Below, in pieces: positions 37,097 through 44,688 of a DNA stretch of 64,000 nt. The translations under genes were made by a program, and so were the position numbers. The DNA is taken from NCBI GenBank assembly GCA_903912525.1, contig CAIWHK010000031.1:59928-123927 (forward strand), read 5' to 3'. Position 1 is the first letter of the stretch. Each line of letters starts with the position of its first letter. The notes beneath the pieces are model-generated. The model saw nothing but the letters and a program-made list of their open reading frames with translations, was not told where the DNA came from and did no database searches. The stretch is from an uncultured bacterium (lineage in GTDB: Bacteria; Krumholzibacteriota; Krumholzibacteriia; LZORAL124-64-63).

Positions 37097-39052
37097 ATGT
37101 CTTTCAACCCCGCTTCCGACTCCGACGGACCCCGTCGGTCGGCGGGCCATTCTTCTTACCGCCCGCGCGGCAAGGGAAGCCTGAATCACGATGACGACCA
37201 GGACGATAGCGGCGGCGGCGACGAGTTCCGCACGCCCTCGGCGCCCAAGCTCAGCACGGAGTACGTCTCCGGTTCGATCGTCAACCTGGACTACCACGGC
37301 GACGACGGTAAGTTCGACGAACTGTCCGGCGCCGACATGCTCGCGCTGATCAACAGCTATGAAGAGACCCTGACGGACATCCAGGAGGGCCAGATCCTCA
37401 AGGGTACCGTCATCGAGGTCCGCGAGAACGAAGTCCTGATGAACATCGGCTTCAAGAGCGAAGGCGTCATCAACCGCGAAGAGTTCGGCTCGCAGATCAT
37501 CAACGTGAACGACACGTTCGATGTGTTCCTGGAGAAGCTCGAGAACCTGGACGGCCTGGTCGTCCTCTCGAAGGAACGCGCCGACTTCCTCAAGGTCTGG
37601 GACAAGATCAAGGTCGCGCACGAGGCCGGCGAAGTCGTCACCGGCCTGGTGGACCGCCGCATCAAGGGCGGCCTCGTGGTCAAGCTCTGGGGTGTCGACA
37701 CGTTCCTGCCGGGCAGCCAGGTGGCCCTGCGCCAGGTCCCGAACCTGGAGGACATGATCGGCGAAGAGATCCAGTGCCGGATCATCAAGAAGAACAAGCG
37801 CCGTCGGAACGTGGTGGTCAGCCGCCGCATCGTTCTCGAGCAGGAGCGCGAGTCGAAGAAGAAGAACCTGATCTCCGAGCTGCAGAAGGGCCAGGTCCGC
37901 AAGGGCATCGTCAAGAACATCACCGATTTCGGTGCGTTCGTCGATCTCGGCGGCATCGACGGCCTGCTGCACATCACCGACCTCAGCTGGGGCCGCGTCA
38001 ACCACCCCAGCGAAGTCGTGGCCATCGGGCAGGAGATCGAGGTCAAGGTCCTGGACTTCGAGCAGGAGCGCGAGCGCATCAGCCTCGGCCTCAAGCAGCT
38101 CCAGTCCTACCCGTGGGACCATGTGGAAGAGCGGTACCCGGAGCAGGCGATCGTGCGCGGCCGCGTGGTGAGCATCACCAACTACGGCGCGTTCGTCGAG
38201 CTGGAGAAGGGTGTCGAGGGCCTCATCCACATCAGCGAGATGAGCTGGACCCGTCACATCAAGCACCCGTCGAAGGTCGTCTCGATCGGCGATGAGGTCG
38301 ACGTGATGGTCCTGAAGACCGACAAGGCGAACGAGAAGATCAGCCTGGGCCTCAAGCAGTGCGAGAGCGACCCCTGGCTGACCCTGATCGAGCGCTACCC
38401 GGTCGGCTCGGCCATCGAGGGCAAGGTCCGCAACCTGACCGATTTCGGCGCCTTCGTCGAGGTCGAGGAAGGCATCGACGGCCTGGTCCACATCTCGGAC
38501 ATGAGCTGGACGCGTCGCGTGCGTCACCCGAAGGAGCTGCTCAAGCGCGGCGACTCGGTGAAGGTGCAGATCCTGGACATCGACACGTCCAAGCGCCGCA
38601 TCAGCCTGGGCATCAAGCAGCTGCAGGACAATCCGTGGCCGGACCTGGCCGACCGCTTCCCGGTGGGCCACAACGTCAACGGGACCGTCAGCCGCATGCT
38701 CGACCATGGCGCCATCATCGAGATGGGGGACGACCTGGAGGGCTTCGTGCCGCTGGGCCACCTCGGCATCCCGAAGCTCGACAAGCCCCAGTACTACTTC
38801 CGTGAGGGCGAGGCCTGCGAGCTGAAGGTCATCAAGATGGACGTCGAGAACCGTCGGATCGTGCTGTCGATCGCCGAACGCCTGAAGGAGAATGGCTCCG
38901 ATGCCATCGAGGCGTTCGTCGCGGCGCACCCGCGGCTCGAGGACGTCGTCGCGGCCGAAGAGGCCCTGGCGGCGGCCGGAGAGCTCCCGGAGAAGTCTGC
39001 GGTCGATGACGACTACGCCGACGAGGTCGACTACCCCGCGCCGGCCAACTAG
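37097..39052 (+). CDS. rpsA: 30S ribosomal protein S1
   Basis: mRNA-binding ribosomal protein with six S1 (OB-fold) repeats, each showing a G-x-V, NxGAFV/DFGAFV and GLxHISxxS pattern, across about residues 95-610. The 651-residue chain is longer than E. coli S1 (557) because of a hydrophilic N-terminus of ~75 residues rich in Asp/Ser and an acidic C-terminus. The ATG at 37097 has AGGAGG 9 nt upstream; an in-frame GTG at 37064 lies within the leader hairpin and is rejected. It is flanked by its own promoter and a strong terminator, so it is a single-gene unit. Confidence 0.95.
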   Translation: MSFNPASDSDGPRRSAGHSSYRPRGKGSLNHDDDQDDSGGGDEFRTPSAPKLSTEYVSGSIVNLDYHGDDGKFDELSGADMLALINSYEETLTDIQEGQILKGTVIEVRENEVLMNIGFKSEGVINREEFGSQIINVNDTFDVFLEKLENLDGLVVLSKERADFLKVWDKIKVAHEAGEVVTGLVDRRIKGGLVVKLWGVDTFLPGSQVALRQVPNLEDMIGEEIQCRIIKKNKRRRNVVVSRRIVLEQERESKKKNLISELQKGQVRKGIVKNITDFGAFVDLGGIDGLLHITDLSWGRVNHPSEVVAIGQEIEVKVLDFEQERERISLGLKQLQSYPWDHVEERYPEQAIVRGRVVSITNYGAFVELEKGVEGLIHISEMSWTRHIKHPSKVVSIGDEVDVMVLKTDKANEKISLGLKQCESDPWLTLIERYPVGSAIEGKVRNLTDFGAFVEVEEGIDGLVHISDMSWTRRVRHPKELLKRGDSVKVQILDIDTSKRRISLGIKQLQDNPWPDLADRFPVGHNVNGTVSRMLDHGAIIEMGDDLEGFVPLGHLGIPKLDKPQYYFREGEACELKVIKMDVENRRIVLSIAERLKENGSDAIEAFVAAHPRLEDVVAAEEALAAAGELPEKSAVDDDYADEVDYPAPAN

Positions 39053-39108
39053 GCAGACCGGGGCGATCGCCTCTCAGAAGATGCGGCCGGAAATCCCGGT
39101 CGCCCGCC

Positions 39109-39146
39109 GGAGGGGCGGGGTCCAGGCCCCGCCCCTCCTTGGTTTT
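39109..39146 (+). terminator. Strong intrinsic terminator of rpsA
   Basis: A perfect 12-bp GC stem (39109-39120 with 39127-39138, loop TCCAGG) is followed directly by TTGGTTTT (39139-39146). This is the clearest terminator in the window and closes the rpsA transcript 57 bp after its stop. Confidence 0.9.
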
Positions 39147-39204
39147 CAGGGAAGCGCCGCCGGCGTGCAGCCCGGCGCCAGCGATGCGAGGATGCAAGGA
39201 CGGC

Positions 39205-40626
39205 ATGGAAGCACCGCTGCAGGAACTGCGCGTGATGACGCCCGGCGCGGCCGCTACCGCCGGCGTCGTTGCGGCCGTGCCTGTGCCCGGCGTGCTGCGC
39301 GTCGCCTTCCATACCCTCGGCTGCCGCCTGAACCAGTACGATACCGAGAGCATCCGCCTGCGCCTGTCCGAGGCCTGCGCCGTGCAGGTCGTCACCTGGA
39401 ACGAACCCGCCGACCTCTACGTGCTCAACAGCTGCACCGTGACGGCCAAGGCCGAGCACGAGTGCCGCCGCCTCGCGCGACAGGCGAAGCAGCGTCATCC
39501 CGGCTGTAAAGTCGTCGTCGCGGGCTGCTACGCGCAGACCGGGCCCGACGCGCTGGCGGCCATCGCCGAGATCGACGGCGTGGTGGGCAACACGCTGAAG
39601 GAGGACGTCGCCGCCTGGTTGCCCGGCGTGATGGCGGGCGAGGGCCCGCGGGTGCACAGCCGCGCGTTCGCAGCCGACGAAGCGTTCTCCGCGCCGGTGG
39701 TCGACGCCTTTCCCGGCCGCAGCCGCGCCTTCGTGAAGATCCAGGATGGTTGCGACCTGCGCTGCACCTACTGCGCCATCTGGCAGGCGCGCGGTCCCGG
39801 GCGCTCGCGCGCGGCCGACGACGTCGTCGCCCAGCTGGCGCAGCTGCGCGCCGCGGGCTACCGCGAGGCCGTGCTGGCCGGCGTCCACCTCGGCGGCTGG
39901 GGGCGCGACCTCGACACCGATGCGAACGGTTCCCGCGACCGCCTGCCCGACCTGCTGCGCCGCGTCCTGGCCGAACTGCCCGACCTGCGCCTGCGCCTGA
40001 GCAGCATCCACCCGAACGAGGTGCGTGCGCCGCTGCTTGAGATGTATGCGCGCGAACCGCGCCTGCGGCCGCACCTCCACCTTTCGCTGCAGAGCGGCTC
40101 GGATGACGTGCTGCGCCGCATGAAACGTCCCTACCGCGCCGCCGGCGCGCGCCGCGCTGTCGACGATGTGGCTGCGCTCGGCGGAGACTTCGGCATCGGC
40201 GCCGATTTCATCGTCGGCTTCCCGGGCGAGACCGACGCCGAATTCAACGACACCCTGCAGCTGGTCGAGCACCATGCCTTCAGCTACGTGCACGTTTTCC
40301 GTTACTCGGCGCGCCCCGGCACGGTGGCTGCGCAGATGACCGATGCCGTGCCGCCGTCCGTCATCAGCGAACGCGCCGCAGCCCTTCGCGAAGCGTCGGG
40401 CCGCAAGCGCGCCGCGTTCCGCAGTACATTGCTCGGCTCGCAGCGCGAGGCCGTCGTCGAGCACGGCACCGACCTGCCCGGCTTCCACCAGGCCACGACC
40501 GACAACTACGAAACCGTGATGATCCCGGCCGTCCCCGGCGACGGCCTCGGCCCGGGCGCGCTGGTCACTGTGCGCCCCGACCACGAACAAGACGGGCGGC
40601 TCTTCGCCGCGACCGTTCAAGGATAG
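39205..40626 (+). CDS. mtaB: tRNA (t6A37-C2) methylthiotransferase MtaB
   Basis: Radical-SAM enzyme that turns t6A37 into ms2t6A37 in tRNAs reading ANN codons. The UPF0004 N-terminal domain (FHTLGCRLNQYDTE, NSCTVTAKAEHE, GCYAQT) carries the three cysteines of the second Fe-S cluster; the radical-SAM cluster motif is CDLRCTYC. A TRAM-like C-terminus follows. MtaB is chosen over MiaB because of LGCRLNQ and TVTAKAE, and because a clear MiaB is next. The start is uncertain: ATG at 39205 (473 residues, AAGGA just upstream) is used; ATG 39235 is also possible; a TTG at 39139 lies in the rpsA terminator and is rejected. Confidence 0.88.
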   Translation: MEAPLQELRVMTPGAAATAGVVAAVPVPGVLRVAFHTLGCRLNQYDTESIRLRLSEACAVQVVTWNEPADLYVLNSCTVTAKAEHECRRLARQAKQRHPGCKVVVAGCYAQTGPDALAAIAEIDGVVGNTLKEDVAAWLPGVMAGEGPRVHSRAFAADEAFSAPVVDAFPGRSRAFVKIQDGCDLRCTYCAIWQARGPGRSRAADDVVAQLAQLRAAGYREAVLAGVHLGGWGRDLDTDANGSRDRLPDLLRRVLAELPDLRLRLSSIHPNEVRAPLLEMYAREPRLRPHLHLSLQSGSDDVLRRMKRPYRAAGARRAVDDVAALGGDFGIGADFIVGFPGETDAEFNDTLQLVEHHAFSYVHVFRYSARPGTVAAQMTDAVPPSVISERAAALREASGRKRAAFRSTLLGSQREAVVEHGTDLPGFHQATTDNYETVMIPAVPGDGLGPGALVTVRPDHEQDGRLFAATVQG

Positions 40627-40632
40627 ACGCCC

Positions 40633-42024
40633 ATGTCCACGTTCCAGAATTCCCTGCCCGACCTGACGAAGCCCGTGCCCACGGGCGGGCCGGCCATCTA
40701 CATCGAGACCTACGGCTGCCAGATGAACGTCTACGACAGCCAGGCCATCAGCGGCGTGCTCGAGGGCGCCGGTTACCGCCTCGTCGAGAACGAACTGGTC
40801 GCCGACGCCGTCCTGCTGAACACCTGCAGCGTGCGCGAGCACGCCGAGCACAAGGTGATCAGCCGGGTGGGCGAGATCCGGCACCGGCGCAAGGACGCGG
40901 ACCTCGCGCCGGCCGTGATCGGCATCTGCGGCTGCATGGCCGAACGGCTGGGCGATGACCTGCGCAAAGGCCCGCGCGCGGTCGACCTGGTGGTCGGCGT
41001 GGACAACTACGACGCCCTGCCGCGCCTGCTCGGCGCACTGGTCGGGCCGGGCGCCGCGGCCTCCACCGGCAAGGGCGGCCAGGCCGTCACCGGCCACCGC
41101 CAGGACGCCCACTACGTGGCCCCGCCGGACCTCTACCCGACCAACGGCAGCCATCTGGTGACGATCCACAAGGGGTGCGACTACAAGTGCACCTACTGCA
41201 TCGTCCCGATGACCCGTGGCCCCCAGAGCGAGAAAGCGCCGGAGGTCATCCTGGCCGAGATCGAGCAGATCGTGGCCGGGGGCGGTCGCGAGGTGACCCT
41301 GCTGGGCCAGAACGTGACCGCCTACCGCTGGCAGGACCGGCTGGACTTCGCCGGCCTGATCGAGCAGGTGGCGGCCATCGACGGCCTCGAGCGCATTCGC
41401 TTCCTGACCGGCCACCCGAAGGACATGCACCGCCACCTGATGGACGCCATCGGTCGCCTGGACAAGGTCTGCCCCTGGCTGCACGTCCCGGCCCAGAGCG
41501 GCTCGGACGCGGTCCTGCGGCGGATGAAGCGCCTGTACACCGCCGCCGAGTACCTGGACATGGTGGAGTACGCCCAGCGGGTCATCCCCGGGGTCACGTT
41601 TTCCTCGGATTTCATCGTCGGGTTCCCGGGGGAGACGGACGCCGATTTCCGCGCTACCCTGGATCTCGTCCGCAGGGTAAAGTACGATCAGATCTTCTCC
41701 TTCAAGTACAGCGAGCGCCCGGGTGTCCCGGCCGCCAAGCTGGCCGATGACGTCCCGCTCGAGGCCAAGAAGGAACGCCTGGCCGAGCTCATGGATGTCC
41801 AGCAGGAGATCTGGACCGCCGCGGCGAACGCCCATGTCGGGGATGTCGTGACCGCCGTCTGCGAAGGCGCGGCCCGACGCCCGGCCGGGGCCATCCGCCT
41901 GCGGACGGCCAACAACCGCAAGGTCGTGGTCACCGGCGCCGAACTGGCGCCCGGGGCCGCGCTGACGGTGCGACTGACCGGCTGGGAAGGCACGACGTTC
42001 TTCGGTGAACCCGTGCCCGCCTGA
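40633..42024 (+). CDS. miaB: tRNA (i6A37-C2) methylthiotransferase MiaB
   Basis: Radical-SAM enzyme that adds a methylthio group to i6A37 of tRNAs reading UNN codons; the i6A substrate is made by MiaA, encoded further down. Features in 463 residues: ETYGCQMNVYDS (cysteine near residue 29), NTCSVREHAEHK, GCMAERLG, the radical-SAM motif CDYKCTYCIVP (about 178-188), FSSDFIVGFPGETD and a C-terminal TRAM domain. It lies 6 bp after mtaB, so the two methylthiotransferases form a pair. Confidence 0.95.
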   Translation: MSTFQNSLPDLTKPVPTGGPAIYIETYGCQMNVYDSQAISGVLEGAGYRLVENELVADAVLLNTCSVREHAEHKVISRVGEIRHRRKDADLAPAVIGICGCMAERLGDDLRKGPRAVDLVVGVDNYDALPRLLGALVGPGAAASTGKGGQAVTGHRQDAHYVAPPDLYPTNGSHLVTIHKGCDYKCTYCIVPMTRGPQSEKAPEVILAEIEQIVAGGGREVTLLGQNVTAYRWQDRLDFAGLIEQVAAIDGLERIRFLTGHPKDMHRHLMDAIGRLDKVCPWLHVPAQSGSDAVLRRMKRLYTAAEYLDMVEYAQRVIPGVTFSSDFIVGFPGETDADFRATLDLVRRVKYDQIFSFKYSERPGVPAAKLADDVPLEAKKERLAELMDVQQEIWTAAANAHVGDVVTAVCEGAARRPAGAIRLRTANNRKVVVTGAELAPGAALTVRLTGWEGTTFFGEPVPA

Positions 42025-42055
42025 GCCGGCCGGCCCGCGCGAAAGAGGTACTGCT

Positions 42056-42388
42056 GTGTGGTTTGTCAGGGGAATGGTCTTCCTCGCGCTGCTGTTCGCT
42101 CTGGTCTACTTTTTCGTGACCAACAGCGGCCAGTCCGTCGACATCAACCTCTTCGGCAGGCAGTACCTGGGCATCTCCATGTACTGGGTCGTGGTCGTCA
42201 GCTTCATGATCGGCTTCGGCACCGCGGTGGTGCTGGCGCTGGTGCGCGAAGTGAACCTGCAGCGCGGCATGTCGCGCCTGCGCAAGCTGATCCGCGACAA
42301 GGACCGCGAACTGGCCGACCTGCGCACGCTCCCGCTGCGCGAGGACGGCAGCGCCGCGTTCGAGGCAAAGGACGGCGACCTTGAGTGA
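42056..42388 (+). CDS. lapA: LapA-domain membrane protein
   Basis: Small protein of 110 residues with two membrane helices (about residues 3-20 and 42-65) and a charged cytoplasmic tail, matching the LapA (DUF1049) family. In E. coli LapA and LapB lie together and LapB controls LpxC turnover and LPS assembly. The GTG at 42056 has AAAGAGG 8 nt ahead; an earlier GTG at 42005 lies within miaB and adds a proline-rich stretch. The 3' end overlaps lapB by 8 bp. Confidence 0.8.
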   Translation: MWFVRGMVFLALLFALVYFFVTNSGQSVDINLFGRQYLGISMYWVVVVSFMIGFGTAVVLALVREVNLQRGMSRLRKLIRDKDRELADLRTLPLREDGSAAFEAKDGDLE

Positions 42389-43550
42389 CTTCCTGACCTG
42401 GCTGGTTGTCGGCAGCGCGGCCATGGCCGCGGCCGTGGTCCTGTGGCGCATCTGGGTGCGCCCGAAGCCGATCGTCAACACCGACGACTACCAGCACGCG
42501 CTGCAACTGTGGATCGAGGGCGAACGCGATGAAGCCGCGGCCATCCTGCGCCGCGTCGTGCAGAAGCAGCCCGACGCCTTCGAGCCCTTCCTCTACCTTG
42601 GAAACCTGCTGCGCGAGCTGGGCGATGCGGGCCACGCCGTGGTGCTGCACCGCGGCCTGACGATGCGCGGCGAGCTGTCGCCGGGCCAGAAGATCGCCTC
42701 GGGCCTGGCCCTGGCTGAAGACCTGCTCGCGCTGGGCCAGTACACCGAGGCCGGCCAGGTGCTCGACACCCTGCAGCGCCACGCGCTGGAGAACAAGCGC
42801 TACTGGAAAGCGCGCTTCGCACAGCACCAGGGCGCGAACGAACTGCCCGACGCCGCGCGCGTGCTGAAGCAGGCGCCCAAGCACGTGCCCGAGCGCGACG
42901 CCGCCTGGTTCCGCGAGGCGTACGCCAGCTTCCAGCTGGACCGCGCCGTCGGCCACGCGCTGGCCGGCGAAGCGGGCGAGGCCCGCGCTCGCCTGCACGA
43001 CGTCGAGAACATGCCCGAGACCGGCAGCCGCGCCGCGCTGGTGCGCGCCATCCTCGCCGCGCGCGCCGACGACCCTGCTGCCGCGCTGGGCGAGGCCGCC
43101 GACAACCTGCTCGACCACCCCGAGGAACTGGACATCTTCCTGCCGATGCTGCAGGACGCGCTGCTGCGCGGCGGCCAGTTCACGCGCACCATCCCGCTGC
43201 TGGAGACGGCCTGCCTGGCCGAGAACGCGCCCGCCTCGTTTGCGATCGACCTGGCGATCCTCTACGAGAAGCTGGACCAGCGCGACAAGGCCCAGCGCAT
43301 CCTGACGCTGAAGGCCGGCCAGCCCGACCTGACGCCGAACGTGGCCGCGCCCTACCTGCGCATGCTCGTGCGCGACAACCCGGACACCGCATTCGCGCGC
43401 ACGTGGAAGTACCTGCAGATGCCCAAGCCGCCCGTCGACTGGGTGTGCGGCACCTGCGGCCGCGCGGACGAGCGCGTGCGCTGGTTCTGCCCCGACTGCC
43501 GCAGCTTCCGCTCGCATCGTCGCGGCACGCGCGCGCGTGAAGGCGCCTGA
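42381..43550 (+). CDS. lapB: LapB-like tetratricopeptide protein with rubredoxin-type zinc site
   Basis: 389-residue inner-membrane-anchored TPR protein resembling LapB/YciM: an N-terminal membrane helix (about 3-22), TPR helix pairs through about residue 340, and a C-terminal metal knuckle CGTC...CPDC (about 355-375) of the rubredoxin type that defines the family. In E. coli LapB recruits LpxC to FtsH and so limits LPS synthesis; the role here is inferred from the family and from the lapA neighbour. The start is a TTG at 42381 inside lapA. Confidence 0.82.
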   Translation: MSDFLTWLVVGSAAMAAAVVLWRIWVRPKPIVNTDDYQHALQLWIEGERDEAAAILRRVVQKQPDAFEPFLYLGNLLRELGDAGHAVVLHRGLTMRGELSPGQKIASGLALAEDLLALGQYTEAGQVLDTLQRHALENKRYWKARFAQHQGANELPDAARVLKQAPKHVPERDAAWFREAYASFQLDRAVGHALAGEAGEARARLHDVENMPETGSRAALVRAILAARADDPAAALGEAADNLLDHPEELDIFLPMLQDALLRGGQFTRTIPLLETACLAENAPASFAIDLAILYEKLDQRDKAQRILTLKAGQPDLTPNVAAPYLRMLVRDNPDTAFARTWKYLQMPKPPVDWVCGTCGRADERVRWFCPDCRSFRSHRRGTRAREGA

Positions 43551-44685
43551 CGTGGACCGCCGCCTGATCAGCCGCGCAGGACGCCGCCTGGTGGCCGCCT
43601 GCCTGGCCGTGGCCGCGCTGGCGACCACCGCACCGGCCGGCTGGCCTGATGTGGCCGACCTGTACGCCGGCGGCGCCTGGGACCAGGCCCGTTCCCAGGC
43701 GCGCAACGACCAGCCCGGCGCCCGCCCCGGCGAGGCGGCGCTGTGGCGTTCCCGCCTCGCTGAAGACCCCCCGGCGGCCCTGTCTGCGCTTCGCGACGGC
43801 CTTGAACAGAAGCGGCTGGGCAAGCCCGTGCGTGCCCGCCTGGCGCTCGAGGCGGCCGAGCTCGAGCTGGGCGCCGGCCGGGCCGAAGAGGCCCTCAAGG
43901 TCCTGTCCCCGCTGCTGGGCGGCATCGGCGATGTGCCTGGCGACGTGCAGGTGTCCGCCGCGCGCGCCCTGCTGGCCCTCGGCCGCGGCCCGCGCGCCCG
44001 TGAGCTGCTGACGGCGGTGCACACCGGTGACCGCGCCTACGGCCTGTCGCGCGCGCTGCTCGGCGACATCGCCATCGCCCAGGGCGACGGCGTGGGGGCG
44101 CTGCGCTGGTATGACGCCGCGGACGAGGCCGAGCCCGCCCTGCGCGCCCGCACCGTCTCGGGCCGCTGCCGTGCACTGCTGCGCGCCGGCCGGCTGGGCG
44201 AAGTGCAGGCCCTGGCCGCACGGCTGCAGGACAAGGACCCCGGCTCGCTGGCCCTGTCGGAGATCCGCCGTGCGCTGCGTGATTACGACGAGCAGGAAGG
44301 CACGCGCCGGCCGACCCCGACCGGGGTGGTCGCCGGGCGCGCGCCCGAAGCGACGCCAGTGGTGGAGACGGAAGAGACTGCCGGTGAGGAACCCACCCGC
44401 GAGGAAGATGCCGCCCCGCCGGCCGCCGGGCGCTTCACGCTGCAACTGGGCGCCTTCACCGACCGCAGCCGCGCGCTCGATCTCCAGCGCCGCGCCGCCG
44501 ACAAGGTGGACGACCTGACGATGGCCGAAGGCGTCGACGCCCGCGGCGCGACCGTGTTCCGCCTGCGCTCCGGAGCCTGGGACGATGAAGGCGCCGCCGA
44601 TGCCGCCGCGCGGGCGATGAGCCAGCTGCTCGGCATCGACGTCATCGTCGTCGACCTGCAGGCCGCCGAACGCCAGGGCGACTGA
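43537..44685 (+). CDS. Exported TPR-like protein with C-terminal SPOR domain
   Basis: 382 residues. A signal peptide or membrane anchor (about residues 15-35) precedes a helical, alanine-rich TPR-like part to about residue 250, then an acidic Pro/Glu linker and a SPOR domain (about 300-378: FTLQLGAFTDRSRALDL...VFRLRSGAW). SPOR domains bind peptidoglycan stripped of stem peptides at division sites, so a division- or wall-associated role is plausible but unproven. GTG 43537 is used; GTG 43552 is an alternative. The gene overlaps lapB and stops 3 bp before mutS. Confidence 0.75.
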   Translation: MKAPDVDRRLISRAGRRLVAACLAVAALATTAPAGWPDVADLYAGGAWDQARSQARNDQPGARPGEAALWRSRLAEDPPAALSALRDGLEQKRLGKPVRARLALEAAELELGAGRAEEALKVLSPLLGGIGDVPGDVQVSAARALLALGRGPRARELLTAVHTGDRAYGLSRALLGDIAIAQGDGVGALRWYDAADEAEPALRARTVSGRCRALLRAGRLGEVQALAARLQDKDPGSLALSEIRRALRDYDEQEGTRRPTPTGVVAGRAPEATPVVETEETAGEEPTREEDAAPPAAGRFTLQLGAFTDRSRALDLQRRAADKVDDLTMAEGVDARGATVFRLRSGAWDDEGAADAAARAMSQLLGIDVIVVDLQAAERQGD

Positions 44686-44688
44686 ACG